In this document: in pieces, positions 16,344 to 27,100 of the stretch
Numbering within the stretch: the stretch's first letter is position 1
How the letters are laid out: each line of letters begins with the position of its first letter
NCBI RefSeq assembly: GCF_035830635.1
Contig: NZ_JAYMFI010000003.1
Span: 124,001 to 188,000 of the forward strand
Source: Adlercreutzia shanghongiae
GTDB taxonomy: Bacteria; Actinomycetota; Coriobacteriia; Coriobacteriales; Eggerthellaceae
DNA: 64,000 bases
Direction of reading: 5' to 3'
The notes under the pieces: generated by a model
The model's input: the letters and a program-made list of their open reading frames with translations, nothing else
The model's database searches: none
Told to the model about the DNA's origin: nothing
Translations under genes and position numbers: made by a program

Positions 16344-17501
16344 ATGACCCTGCGCATCGAAAGCCTCGAGCTGCGAAATTTCCGCAACTACGACGAGGCC
16401 GTCATCGACGGTCTCGGTGACATCACCGTGCTCGTGGGGGAGAACGCCGTCGGGAAGACGAATCTCGTTGAGGGCATCCAGCTGCTGACGGCGCTCGCGT
16501 CGTTTCGCCATGGGACCTTCGACCAGCTGGTGCGCCACGGCGAGAGCCAGGGGCGCGCGGCGTTGCGGGCGACCGACGGAAACCGCCAGCTCGATATTGA
16601 GCTGCTCCTCGCTGGGAAAACGCGCAAGTATCGGCTGAACAACAAGGCGAAGCGGCCCCTCGATCTGAAGGGCCTCATTCCTTCGGTGATCTTCACCCCC
16701 GACGATCTTGATTTGGTGAAAGGGTCGAACACCGGCCGCCGCACGGCGCTGGATGTTCTCGGCTCGCAGGTGAACAAGAGCTATTACACGGTGCGCCGGG
16801 ATTACGAGAAGGTGGTGCGCCATAAAAATCGCCTGCTCAAAGACGAGGCCGACCCTACGTTGGTGGAAGCGATCGATGAGATGCTTGTCACCGTGGGCTC
16901 GCAGCTGACGATGTATCGCATCGCCCTGTTCGAGCGCCTGCGCCCACATATGGTGGGGAAGTACCGCGAGATATCCGGTGGCCGGGAGGAGATGGAGGCC
17001 CGCTACGTGCCCTCTTGGGAAGCTGGGCTCTCGAAAGAGGCTGACGAGCCTGCGCCTCCCGAAGGTGCCCATGAGGCTTCTTCGACTTCCGCTCCCTCGT
17101 CGCTTGTGCGCGATGAGGTGCGCGATGCGCTGAGCCGCGCGCTTCATGAGCGCGCGGCGGAGGAGCGCCGTCGGGGACGGGCGTTGGTGGGGCCCCATTC
17201 CGATCAGATTCTTCTTACGCTGGATGGTCAGGACGCCTCGATCTACGGAAGCCAAGGCCAGCAGCGCTCCATCGTGCTCGCGTACAAGTTGGCCGAAGCC
17301 GCCGTGATAGAGGAAATCCTCGATCAGAAGCCCGTGCTGCTTCTCGACGACGTTATGAGCGAGCTGGACGGACGCCGCCGCGCGGCGCTCGTGGAGGCCA
17401 TGGAGGGCGGAAGCCAGACGTTTATCACGACGGCCAACATCGATTACTTCGACGAGGATATGCTGGCCCGCAGCAAGGTTGTGAATCTCCCCCTCGCTTA
17501 A
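16344..17501 (+). CDS. recF: DNA replication and repair protein RecF
   Basis: SMC-like ATPase that helps load RecA at gaps. The 385 residues carry Walker A GENAVGKTN (near residue 31), the ABC signature region GSQGQQRSIVLAYKLAE, and Walker B VLLLDDVMSELD. A short Ala/Ser/Glu-rich insert (about 230-255) is not typical. The ATG follows the dnaN stop with no intervening base and no clear ribosome-binding site, so translation probably depends on termination of dnaN. Confidence 0.96.
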   Translation: MTLRIESLELRNFRNYDEAVIDGLGDITVLVGENAVGKTNLVEGIQLLTALASFRHGTFDQLVRHGESQGRAALRATDGNRQLDIELLLAGKTRKYRLNNKAKRPLDLKGLIPSVIFTPDDLDLVKGSNTGRRTALDVLGSQVNKSYYTVRRDYEKVVRHKNRLLKDEADPTLVEAIDEMLVTVGSQLTMYRIALFERLRPHMVGKYREISGGREEMEARYVPSWEAGLSKEADEPAPPEGAHEASSTSAPSSLVRDEVRDALSRALHERAAEERRRGRALVGPHSDQILLTLDGQDASIYGSQGQQRSIVLAYKLAEAAVIEEILDQKPVLLLDDVMSELDGRRRAALVEAMEGGSQTFITTANIDYFDEDMLARSKVVNLPLA

Positions 17502-17675
17502 GGGGGCCGCCCGCCCCACCGAAAGCGCGGTATTATTTCTCCACGATTTCTCGTGCGATTTAAGGGTGGTTTTCCATAATTCGCAATAGATTCTCCCCTT
17601 TTTCTCAAAAGTACCCCTTAAACAGTCTCAAAAGAGCCGCTATCCGCGATGTGTCGAAGAAAAACGATTTCCCCA

Positions 17676-17684
17676 TGCTATAAT
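17676..17684 (+). promoter_or_regulatory. extended -10 promoter element upstream of gyrB
   Basis: TGCTATAAT combines a TGn extension with a consensus TATAAT, about 60 bases before the gyrB GTG; no good -35. It lies in the 245-bp recF-gyrB gap. Confidence 0.65.
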
Positions 17685-17746
17685 TGACGCTCATTCGGCG
17701 CCCGATTCCGGGCGCGTTCTTATGTTCAGAGAGCGAAGGAGTGTCA

Positions 17747-19690
17747 GTGGCAAATAAACCAGATCACTACGACGGTTCTGACATTCAAGTTCTGGAAGGA
17801 CTTGAAGCCGTTCGCAAGCGCCCGGGCATGTACATCGGCTCCACCGGCCCCCGCGGTCTTCACCACCTGGTATATGAGGTAGTGGACAATTCCGTGGACG
17901 AGGCCCTGGCCGGTTACTGCGACACCATTAAGGTGACGATTCACCCGGATAACTCCATCTCCTGCGAGGACAACGGCCGCGGTATTCCCGTGGACAAGCA
18001 TCCCAAGGAGAAGATCCCCACGGTCGAGGTCGTCCTCACCATCCTGCACGCCGGCGGCAAGTTCGGCGGCGAGGGCTACAAGGTGTCCGGCGGTCTGCAC
18101 GGCGTGGGTGTATCGGTCGTGAACGCCCTTTCCACAAAGGTGGAAGTGCAGGTGCGCCGTGACGGCAAGGAATATGCAATCGACTTCGACCATGGCAAGA
18201 CGAAGACGAAGCTGCATGAAATCGGCAGCGCCAAAACCACCGGCACCACGGTCACCTTCTGGCCCGATCCCGACATTTTCACCGAGACCACGGTTTACGA
18301 CTACGATACCCTGGCCGCCCGCTTCCGCGAGATGGCCTTCTTGAACCGCGGTCTGAAGATTATCCTCATCGACGAGCGCATCACCGATGCCGACGGCAAC
18401 CCCCGCACCGAGGTGTTCCAGGCCATGGGCGGCATCGTCGACTTCGTGAAGTTCTTGAACGAGGGCAAGGAAACCCTGAACAAGCCCATTTACTTCGAAG
18501 CCGAGAACGCCGATGGCACCGTGGAGGTGGCCCTGCAGTGGTCCAGCTCGTACTCCACCAACTCGGTTATGGCCTTCGCCAACAACATCAACACCCACGA
18601 GGGCGGCACGCATATGGACGGCTTCAAGCAGGCCATCACGCGTACCATCAACGACTATGCCCGCGCTAAGGGCCTTTTGAAGGAGAAGGACTCGAACCTC
18701 TCCGGCGAGGATGCCCGTGAGGGTTTGGCCGCCATCATCTCCGTGAAGCTGCACGACCCGCAGTTCGAAGGCCAGACCAAAACGAAGCTCGGCAACACCG
18801 AGATTCGCCCGCTCGTGCAAAACGCCGTGGCCCAGGGCCTTGGGGAGTACCTGGAAGAGAACCCCACGCCGGCCAAGCGCATCATCGGCAAGGCCACCCA
18901 GGCCCTGAAGGCCCGCGAGGCCGCCCGCAAGGCCCGCGAGATGACCCGCCGCAAGAACGTGCTGGACTCCTTCAGCATGCCCGGCAAGCTGGCCGACTGC
19001 GCCAGCAAGGACGCCAGCCAGTCCGAAATCTTCATTGTAGAGGGTGACTCGGCAGGCGGCTCGGCGAAGCAGGCTCGCGATCGTAAGTTCCAGGCCATCC
19101 TGCCGCTGCGCGGTAAGATTCTGAACGTGGAGCGCGCCGGCCTTCATCGCTCGCTGTCTTCCGAGACCATCAGCTCGCTGATCACCGCCATCGGCACCAA
19201 TATCGGCGAGGACTTCGACGCCGAAAAGGCTCGCTACCATCGCATCATCATCATGACCGATGCCGACGTTGACGGCGCGCACATCCGCTGCCTGCTGCTC
19301 ACGTTCTTCTACCGCTACATGCCCGAGCTCATCAACCTGGGCTACATCTACATCGCCCAGCCGCCCATCTTCGGCCTGAAGAAGAAGAACTCGCGCAGCC
19401 CCAAGGTGGAGCGTTACATCTACGATGAGAAGGCGCTTTCCGCCACCTTGGCCGAGTACGACGATCCGGGCAAGTTCGACGTCCAGCGCTACAAGGGCCT
19501 CGGCGAGATGGACCCGGAGCAGCTGTGGGAAACCACCATGGAGCCGGCTACCCGCACCCTTCTGCAGGTGAACATCGATGACGCGGTGGAAGCCGAGCGC
19601 GTGGTGAGCGAGCTTATGGGCGAGCAGGTTGAGCCCCGCAAGGAGTTCATCCAAAAGCACGCCCGCGACGTCCGCTTCCTCGATATTTAA
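17747..19690 (+). CDS. gyrB: DNA gyrase subunit B
   Basis: ATPase subunit of type II topoisomerase, introducing negative supercoils with GyrA. The GTG at 17747 with GAAGGAG upstream gives 647 residues. The GHKL ATPase region reads LEAVRKRPGMYIGST, VVDNSVDEALAG, EDNGRGIP and GGLHGVGVSVVNAL. The TOPRIM region shows FIVEGDSAGGSAKQ and MTDADVDGAHIRCLL. The C-terminus matches LMGEQVEPRKEFI. The size is the short form typical outside Proteobacteria. It sits 10 bases upstream of gyrA in one operon. Confidence 0.97.
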   Translation: MANKPDHYDGSDIQVLEGLEAVRKRPGMYIGSTGPRGLHHLVYEVVDNSVDEALAGYCDTIKVTIHPDNSISCEDNGRGIPVDKHPKEKIPTVEVVLTILHAGGKFGGEGYKVSGGLHGVGVSVVNALSTKVEVQVRRDGKEYAIDFDHGKTKTKLHEIGSAKTTGTTVTFWPDPDIFTETTVYDYDTLAARFREMAFLNRGLKIILIDERITDADGNPRTEVFQAMGGIVDFVKFLNEGKETLNKPIYFEAENADGTVEVALQWSSSYSTNSVMAFANNINTHEGGTHMDGFKQAITRTINDYARAKGLLKEKDSNLSGEDAREGLAAIISVKLHDPQFEGQTKTKLGNTEIRPLVQNAVAQGLGEYLEENPTPAKRIIGKATQALKAREAARKAREMTRRKNVLDSFSMPGKLADCASKDASQSEIFIVEGDSAGGSAKQARDRKFQAILPLRGKILNVERAGLHRSLSSETISSLITAIGTNIGEDFDAEKARYHRIIIMTDADVDGAHIRCLLLTFFYRYMPELINLGYIYIAQPPIFGLKKKNSRSPKVERYIYDEKALSATLAEYDDPGKFDVQRYKGLGEMDPEQLWETTMEPATRTLLQVNIDDAVEAERVVSELMGEQVEPRKEFIQKHARDVRFLDI

Positions 19691-19700
19691 GGAGAGCTAA

Positions 19701-22538
19701 ATGGCTGATAATTTTGACGATATCGACGAGTTCGACGACCGCGACGAGGTGGAAGCCGCCGAAGAGGACGAGCTTTACCTGGCCGAGGACGTAGACACCG
19801 ACGAGGAGGGCGACGAGGACGCCGAGCTGGCTAGCGCCTCTTCCACCATGGATGAAGACGCCGCCCAGCACGTCATCTCCGAAGAGGAGCGCGCTCGCTC
19901 TATGATGGTGGACATGCCCAACCCCCACGGCTCCATCATCGAGGGCGCCAACGGCGGCGAGGGCACCACGGTGCGCGCGGCCTTCCTTGGCAAGGAGATG
20001 CAGACCTCGTTCCTGGAATACTCCATGTCCGTTATCGTGTCTCGTGCCCTGCCGGATGTGCGCGACGGTCTGAAGCCGGTGCATCGCCGCATTTTGTACG
20101 CCATGAACGAGTCCGGCTACACGCCGAGCAAGCCGCACATGAAGTCGGCCCGTACCGTTGGTGACGTTATCGGTAAGTACCACCCCCATGGCGACTCCGC
20201 CGTGTATGACACCATGGTGCGCCTGGCCCAGCCCTTCAGCCTGCGCCTGCCCCTGATCGATGGCCATGGCAACTTCGGCTCCATCGACGGCGACTCCGCC
20301 GCTGCCATGCGTTACACCGAGGCCCGCCTCGATAAGCCGGCGATGGAACTCTTGCGCGACCTGGAGAAGGAAACCGTCGACTTCCAGCCCAACTACGACG
20401 AGTCGCTGCAAGAGCCCACGGTTCTGCCGGCCCGTTTCCCGAACCTGCTGGTCAACGGCTCCAACGGCATCGCCGTCGGCATGGCCACCAACATCCCGCC
20501 CCATAACCTGGGCGAGGCCATCGACGCCACTTGCCTCATGATTGACAACCCGGATTGCACGACGGAGGACCTGCTTACCGCCATGCCCGGCCCCGACTTC
20601 CCCACGGGCGGCCTCATCATGGGCAAGAAGGGCATTCTGGATGCCTACGAGACCGGCCACGGCAACCTCACCATCCGCGCGAAATGCGAGATTGAAGAGA
20701 AGAAGAACGGCCGCGCCTCCATCGTGGTGAAGGAAATTCCCTATCAGGTGAACCGCAAGCGCCTGCTGGAGAAGCTCGGCGAGCTGGTGCGCGACAAGAA
20801 GCTGCCCGAGATCAGCAACATCCATGACGCCGCCGATCGCAAGGGCATCGACATCATCATCGACCTGAAGTCCAACGCCATTCCGCAGGTGGTGCTGAAC
20901 AAGCTGTTCAAGCACACCCAGCTGCAGGTGGGCTTCGGCTGCAACATGTTGGCCCTGGTGAACGGCACACCGCGAGTGCTCTCGCTGAAGGAGATGCTGT
21001 TCTACTACATCGAGCACCAGAAGGACGTCGTTACCCGTCGTACCCGCTACGAGCTGGCCAAGGCCGAGGAGCGCGAGCATATCCTCGAGGGCTACATCAT
21101 CGCGCTGGATAACATCGACGAGGTCATCCACATCATCCGCTCGTCCCAGACGGACAAGGAAGCCGCCGCTCGCCTCACTGAGCGCTTCGGCCTCACCGAG
21201 AAGCAGACCAATGCCATCCTTGAGATGCGCCTGCGCCGCCTCACCGGCCTGGAGCGCACCAAGATCGAGGAAGAGCTGGCCGAGCTGCGCGAGAAGATCG
21301 CCTATTACAAGCAGATTCTCGCCGACGAGAACCTGTTGAAGCAGGTTATCAAGGAAGAGCTGCAGGAGATCAAGAAGAAGTTCGGCACGCCGCGCCGCAC
21401 CCGTCTGACCGGCGAGGCCAAGGATATCGAGGTGGAAGACCTCATCGCCGAGGAGAATATGGTCGTCACCATGACCAAGGCCGGCTACATCAAGCGTCTG
21501 CCCGTGAGCACTTACCGCCAGCAGAAGCGCGGCGGCAAGGGCATGCAGGGCGTGAACTTGAAGGACGCCGACTTCGTGGAGCACCTGTTCGTGGCTTCCA
21601 CGCACTCTTATATGCTGTTCTTCTCCACCAAGGGCAAGGTGTACCGCCTGAAGGTGTACGAGATCCCCGAGGCCGGCCGCCATGCCCGCGGCACGGCCAT
21701 CGTGAACCTGCTGCCGCTGGAGAAGGGCGAGGCCATCTCAGCCGTCATCGCCACGAAGGACTTCCCGGCCGAAGAGTTCCTCATGTTCGCCACGGCTCAG
21801 GGCAACGTGAAGAAGACCTCTATGGACCAGTACGACCGCACCCGCCGCGACGGCCTTATCGCCATCAACCTGAAGGACGGCGACGAGCTTATCTCCGTGA
21901 AGCGCGTGGCCAAGGGCGAGAAGGTCATCATGGTGTCCAGTGCCGGCAAGGCCATCCTGTGGGATGAGTCCGAGGCCCGCGCCATGGGCCGCGGCACCAT
22001 GGGCGTGCGCGGCATGAACGTGCCGGCCGATGCTCATGTGCTGGGCATGGAAATCGCCAAGCCTGGTACCGACTTGTTCGTGATCACCGAGAAGGGCTAC
22101 GGCAAGCGCACCAAGATCGAAGAATACCCCGAGCACCATCGCGGCGGTCAGGGTGTGTACACCATCACCATGACTCACAAGAAGGGTCTGCTCGCGGTCA
22201 TGAAGATCGTCGGCCCCGATGACGAGATTATGATTGTGTCCGAGGAGGGCGTTATCGTGCGCACCCCGGTGAAGGGCATCTCCGAGCTCGGTCGTTCCAC
22301 CCAGGGCGTGAAGGTGATGAACGTCGCCGACAAGGACAAGGTGTGCGCGGTGGCCATCGCCTCTACGGGCAAGAAGAAGGCCAAGAAGGCTGAGGCCGAC
22401 GAGAACCAGATGGAGCTGCTCGAGGAAGAGAGCGAGGACGGAACCCTTGCCATCGACGACCTCGATGACGATCTGGATGCCACCGAGGAGAGCGCTGGCG
22501 AGGAAGAAGCCGCAGAAGGCGAAGCTGCCGAAGAGTAG
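19701..22538 (+). CDS. gyrA: DNA gyrase subunit A, with acidic extensions at both ends
   Basis: Breakage-reunion subunit of gyrase, 945 residues. Core homology starts near residue 95 (LEYSMSVIVSRALPDVRDGL). The first 83 or so residues are an extra, strongly acidic segment absent from standard GyrA. Ser166 and Asp170 in HPHGDSAVYD correspond to E. coli Ser83 and Asp87, the usual quinolone-susceptible residues. The catalytic tyrosine lies in AMRYTEARL. The C-terminal beta-pinwheel keeps the GyrA box QKRGGKG. A second acidic tail of about 60 residues ends the protein. AAGGAG precedes the ATG. A strong terminator follows. Confidence 0.97.
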   Translation: MADNFDDIDEFDDRDEVEAAEEDELYLAEDVDTDEEGDEDAELASASSTMDEDAAQHVISEEERARSMMVDMPNPHGSIIEGANGGEGTTVRAAFLGKEMQTSFLEYSMSVIVSRALPDVRDGLKPVHRRILYAMNESGYTPSKPHMKSARTVGDVIGKYHPHGDSAVYDTMVRLAQPFSLRLPLIDGHGNFGSIDGDSAAAMRYTEARLDKPAMELLRDLEKETVDFQPNYDESLQEPTVLPARFPNLLVNGSNGIAVGMATNIPPHNLGEAIDATCLMIDNPDCTTEDLLTAMPGPDFPTGGLIMGKKGILDAYETGHGNLTIRAKCEIEEKKNGRASIVVKEIPYQVNRKRLLEKLGELVRDKKLPEISNIHDAADRKGIDIIIDLKSNAIPQVVLNKLFKHTQLQVGFGCNMLALVNGTPRVLSLKEMLFYYIEHQKDVVTRRTRYELAKAEEREHILEGYIIALDNIDEVIHIIRSSQTDKEAAARLTERFGLTEKQTNAILEMRLRRLTGLERTKIEEELAELREKIAYYKQILADENLLKQVIKEELQEIKKKFGTPRRTRLTGEAKDIEVEDLIAEENMVVTMTKAGYIKRLPVSTYRQQKRGGKGMQGVNLKDADFVEHLFVASTHSYMLFFSTKGKVYRLKVYEIPEAGRHARGTAIVNLLPLEKGEAISAVIATKDFPAEEFLMFATAQGNVKKTSMDQYDRTRRDGLIAINLKDGDELISVKRVAKGEKVIMVSSAGKAILWDESEARAMGRGTMGVRGMNVPADAHVLGMEIAKPGTDLFVITEKGYGKRTKIEEYPEHHRGGQGVYTITMTHKKGLLAVMKIVGPDDEIMIVSEEGVIVRTPVKGISELGRSTQGVKVMNVADKDKVCAVAIASTGKKKAKKAEADENQMELLEEESEDGTLAIDDLDDDLDATEESAGEEEAAEGEAAEE

Positions 22539-22568
22539 CGAGCCGCAGATATAACACCCAGACGCACA

Positions 22569-22594
22569 GGGGGCGACTTCGGTCGCCCCCTTTT
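22569..22594 (+). terminator. gyrBA terminator
   Basis: GGGGGCGAC / GTCGCCCCC stem with a TTCG tetraloop and T-run. Nearly the same hairpin ends typA. Confidence 0.92.
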
Positions 22595-22648
22595 CTATGG
22601 GAGCCGCCTTCCTAAGGGGCTCATCCCCATCTTCCGCGCGGGCAGAAC

Positions 22649-23161
22649 CTACAGTCCGTCGATATTGGTGAAGTCTTCTGGCGAAATATGGTCGAGGAAG
22701 GTCTTGAACTCGGCGATCTCTTCTTCTGTTTGCTGTTCTCCCTTGAACAAGAAAGGGAACGACGCCGCATCAAGCACGTCTTCCTCGATATAGAGCGGCG
22801 CATCTTGTCGGACGGCCAAGGCGACGGCGTCGCTCGGCCGGGCATCAAGCGTGATAAGGCGCCCGCCCTGGGAGATGACCAAATGTGCGAAGAACATTTG
22901 CCCCTTCGAACCGTAGATGACTGTGGAATCGATACGGGCATCCAGGTTGGTGAGTGCATCCAGCATAAGATCGTGGGTCATCGGCCGCGGAAGCTTCACG
23001 TGCTCCAGCGCCATGCCTACCTGTGCCGCCTCCGTGGGGCCAATCCAAATGGGCACAATACGCGCCTTGCCCGCCGGGGCGTCCTCCACCGGCTGAAGCA
23101 CCAGTACCGAAGGTTGGTTTTGTCCTGCCACCACCAAGGTCAGCACTTTCAAAGGAACCAT
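22649..23161 (-). CDS. bifunctional nuclease family protein (DUF151)
   Basis: 170-residue cytoplasmic protein of the BFN/DUF151 family; some members have DNase and RNase activity, but the cellular role in bacteria is not settled. Family segments are RIVPIWIGPTEAAQVGMAL, PMTHDLMLDAL, and the conserved LDARPSDAVALAVR. The ATG at 23161 with AGAAAGG upstream fits the family start; an in-frame codon 11 residues earlier is less likely. It is convergent with gyrA and divergent from tRNA-Ile. Confidence 0.88.
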   Translation of the reverse strand: MVPLKVLTLVVAGQNQPSVLVLQPVEDAPAGKARIVPIWIGPTEAAQVGMALEHVKLPRPMTHDLMLDALTNLDARIDSTVIYGSKGQMFFAHLVISQGGRLITLDARPSDAVALAVRQDAPLYIEEDVLDAASFPFLFKGEQQTEEEIAEFKTFLDHISPEDFTNIDGL

Positions 23162-23334
23162 AACGCGACCTTTCTGTTGTCGTAGGTGCTGCAACCGCGT
23201 TCAGCGTCCTCTTGTCCCGACGCTGCGCCCGACCCCAGCGGCCCTGTTATCCCTGGCACTGAGGACGATTCCATTTTCTCACTGATGCCGTTTGCGGCCA
23301 TCCGTGCACTTTTTACAATTCGGCAAAATTTTTC

Positions 23335-23364
23335 TTGACCCCACCCCTGTCCTAGGCTTAAGAT
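23335..23364 (+). promoter_or_regulatory. promoter of tRNA-Ile
   Basis: TTGACC (23335-23340) and TAAGAT (23359-23364), 18-bp spacer, ending 18 bases before the tRNA. Confidence 0.7.
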
Positions 23365-23382
23365 AGTCAAGCACTTTTTCAA

Positions 23383-23459
<77 letters not shown>

Positions 23460-23471
23460 TTACTTTGCGAT

Positions 23472-23516
23472 AAACGCTCCACCGTGAGCCGAGTTAGCCG
23501 GTGGAGCGTTTATTAT
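23472..23516 (+). terminator. terminator after tRNA-Ile
   Basis: 13-bp stem AAACGCTCCACCG / CGGTGGAGCGTTT followed by an AT-rich tail. It implies that the two tRNAs are made from separate transcripts. Confidence 0.8.
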
Positions 23517-23594
23517 ATTTCGGGCCAAATCGGCCGCAGCAATCTCAGTCGAATATCCCGAACGCGCAAAGCGATGGCTTTCGGTGCACGCTAT

Positions 23595-23670
23595 GGGGCG
23601 TTAGCTCAGCTGGGAGAGCGCGGGCTTTGCAAGCCTGAGGTCAGGGGTTCGATCCCCCTACGCTCCACCA
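23595..23670 (+). tRNA. tRNA-Ala (TGC)
   Basis: 76 nt including an encoded CCA. Acceptor GGGGCGT/ACGCTCC (one G-U pair), anticodon loop TTTGCAA (TGC), T-arm AGGGGTTCGATCCCCCT. Confidence 0.97.
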
Positions 23671-23681
23671 TAGAAGAATTA

Positions 23682-23713
23682 GGCGAACACCTTCGGGTGT
23701 TCGCCTTGTTTTA
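23682..23713 (+). terminator. terminator after tRNA-Ala
   Basis: GGCGAACACC / GGTGTTCGCC stem with TTCG loop and TTGTTTTAG tail. Confidence 0.88.
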
Positions 23714-24125
23714 GCCACTCACGACCTCTGAGCAGCACAATTTCGAAAAAATAACCTGTCAATACCCTAGCATATGACAGTCAAATACCCTTCAAATAAT
23801 AACATTCGCGCACATATATCTTATTCTCGACCTCGGAAGGTTCCTTCAGAAAGGAACAGTCGACCATCCGTTGACGACTAGACAATAGTTCGTCGCAGAG
23901 GTTAGAATAGCCTCCATCATACAAGGAGGAAAAGAGCAGGTCATACCTTAGAGGGGCTGACTTGAGTTCTCTTTTAAAGAAACCTTCCGAAGCGCGCGAA
24001 AGTGAGAGAGTTCGCGCGCGTATACGTGTCTGTCGAGCACTTTGCGAGGCCAGGCACCGAAGAGATGAGGAAAACTGGTCGCAAAGGGGCGGCCAAACGA
24101 GGAGCGACGAGGAGACGGTGAGCGC
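23714..24125. other. intergenic region and leader upstream of the surface operon
   Basis: I see no gene. Left part: a near-direct repeat GTCAATACCC / GTCAAATACCC (23758 and 23780) and the inverted pair CTGTCA/TGACAG (23756-23780). Right part: a perfect 9-bp hairpin GCGCGCGAA/TTCGCGCGC (23992-24019) that would lie in the mRNA leader of the next gene. The -10 element is not obvious. Confidence 0.55.
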
Positions 24126-27100
24126 ATGAACGCATTCAGCCGAAGCTTCGCAAACAATGCATCCATGGCCAAGAAGGTCGTTGCCTGTTCTGTGGCAGCG
24201 GCCCTTGTTGCCTCCATGAGCTACTTCCACCTGTGGGGTGCGCCCCAGGCTGTGGCCGACGACACCACGGTGGAAGTGCGTTTCGAAATTGCCCAGGCCG
24301 GTGTGAAGGCCAAGGTGGGCGACAAGGAATTCACGTCGCAAACCGAGGAGTCCTACCAGGCGTCCACGAGCGCGGATTTGAACTTCACCATTGAGGCGGA
24401 AAACTCCGACACCGAATTTGCCGTGAGCTACGTCACCGAAGCGGCTACGGCGGCGCCCGAGGCTCAGGCCATGGGTTCCAAGCAGCCCGGCTCCGGTCTC
24501 GTCACGGCGGAGGAGGGCGAAAACGAGTCCGAGGCCAGCGAAGTGGAAGCTTCCGACGACCTTGCCGAGGGAGACTCGGCAGACGAGTCGGCCGACCAGG
24601 AGCCGATTGCTACGGAAGAGGGAATCATCTACGTTGAAGGAGCCGGTGCTCCCATTTCCGAGACTGCGGCGGCTCTTCAGAAGAAGCATGAGCAGGAATC
24701 TGCGAACGACGAGAAGCATGCTCCGGCAACTCAGAACGCCGAAGAGGAGGTCGTCGAAGAGGATGCGACGCCTATGGCTTCCGGCGTAAATTCCGTAGAA
24801 GCTGACGATGCGGACCAGCAGGCTACGGTTCACGCCGCCGCCATTGTCGCTAAGGACGGAACGTACACTATTGAAGAGGCTGTCCTCCAGCAGGCAGGCG
24901 CTGATAACGCCCTCGTGGTGGTAACGATCGCCACTACCGATTCCAAGCAGGGGAATGTGAGCAGCTGGGAGGACCTCGTCGAAATCCTCACTGGGCACGC
25001 CGGCACCAATGAGGCTGTCCTGCATGAGGATATCAAGGTGACCACGGGCACTATCGCGATTGATGGAACGAAGACGCTCGACCTCAATGGTCACAATATC
25101 ACGGTTGAAAGCACGGGAAGCCTTTTCACGGTCGGTGATGGCGCAAACTTCACCATCACCGATAGCCGCGAAGGAGCCAAGGCGGTAACAGTTCCCAACA
25201 AGCCCAACAATGCAGACAAGGAGGAATCCACGCTTGACGGCACGAAGCTGCCCAACCCCGCGGATAATCCGGGCGCGTTCAAGAAAATGGTCGGCAAGAC
25301 TGCTACCTATGGAGTCGACGAGAACGGCGACTTGCTTCTGAACTACTACAAGACGATTTCCTATCCTGATATGCCCGCCAAGGGTCAAACTGAAGAGTAC
25401 GTCTATGAATACACCCTCAAGCTGCCTGCGAAGGGCGCTATTGAGGCCAGGGGCACTTCGAACCTTGTTGACGTGCAGAAGAACGGCATACTGAGCATCG
25501 AAGGCGGCCGCCTTACGCAGACCGACGGCGAGAGCGCCATTAAGGTCAACGAAGGTAAGGTTGTCGTAAGCGGCGGCTTCCTCGTTGGCAGCCGCGGCGA
25601 AAGTGGTGCCGCTATCAATGCCACCAAGGCGGATATCGCCGTCAAGGGTGACGCAATTATTGCGGGTAACACGGCCGCAGGTGACAACAACAACAACGGC
25701 GGTGCCATTTACGCAAACAAATCCAAGGTAACCATCGAGGGTGAGGCGCTGTTCGCTGGCAACAAAGCGGGAGAGGCGGCCCTGCAAACTTTTAATGAGA
25801 CAAGCTTTGACAGCACTTGCCTTGGCGGCGCCATCTACGCCGAAAAAGGAAGCACCGTTACCGCTCAGGGCAACAGTGTGTTCTCGGGCAATGTGGCCGG
25901 CGGCAACGGCGGCGCCATTTGTTTGCCCGACAGACTGAACACGGATTACAACCAAAATACGCTCGTTCTCGCCGAAAATGTGATGCTCACCAACAACCGT
26001 GCAGACAACGACAAAAGCGCTAGTCATACAGCTGGGAAAATAGGGAAAGCTGGCCGCGGTGGTGGTGGAGCCGTGTTCTCAGGCGACAAAGTAACGGTCG
26101 ATGGTGCTACAATCACCGGCAACTTCGCTGCCGATGGTGGCGGCGGTCTGATGGTGACTTACTTCAAGTACGGATATGTCGAACCGCTTCTTCAGATTGA
26201 ATCGGCTACGATTTCTTCGAACTATGCGGGCACAAGCGAGGGCGGCGGCATCTTCGCGCGTACTTCTTACAAGCCGGGCCGCGCGATCGAAGACAACAGC
26301 TATGTGAAGAGTGGCTACGTGACCAACAACATGACGGCTACCGAATTCGATTACGGCGGAGGCGGCCTCTTCCTCGAGCACGCCATGTGGGATTCATCGA
26401 AGCCTCTGGCCTGCACGACGGGTATTCTCGTCTACCACCCGCTTGTCACTAAGAATACGGCGCGTGGTTTTGGCGGCGGTGTCGGTGTTTGCACGAATGG
26501 CGCTGTCCTTTCTTCCGATGCGGCCGTCTTCGGTAACACGGCTCTGGGAGAAAACGTTACGACTAATCCCAACGAGTATGGCGACAAGTGGAACTTCAAC
26601 CTTGCAAAGTACGAGGAGGTCTATGGCGCCGAGAAGAAAGAGGAGCTTCTCGAGAGCTGGGGTCATCCGGAATGGACTGAGGAAAACTACCTTATCACTG
26701 AACCTTCCGAGTCCTCCGATTTCTACTGCGCGCAGGATGCTACGGTTTTTGGGTCTATGCTTGGCGGAGGCGCCTACAACTGGACCGGTCACACCGACGG
26801 CGATATCAGCAAGGGCATGATCGTCTGCACGAGAGTTGACTACAACAACGCTGGCAATACCATAAGCATTAACGGTTCAATGAGTGAACGTTTCCTGAAC
26901 ATGCTCTATTATTCAAAAAATCCGGCCGCGGAAGACAAAGACACAATCACCCTCCATGCACCTAAGAGCCTTGCAAATCAATTGAAGACCGTTAAGGGTT
27001 ACGGGATAGATTTCTCGACAATTGATTTGGGGAATAATAAAGCTCCGATATCGGGCACTGCAGTCATCGAAGATATTAAATATATCAAAGAAACCGACAG

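Noticed and set aside
15642..22178. Large minus-strand frames opposite dnaN, recF, gyrB and gyrA
   Set aside because: All are shadows of highly conserved plus-strand genes.
24461..24790. DATPMA motif in the beta-helix protein as a GAFD-type anchor
   Set aside because: It lies in the N-terminal acidic region far from any membrane helix; the similarity is low-complexity only.
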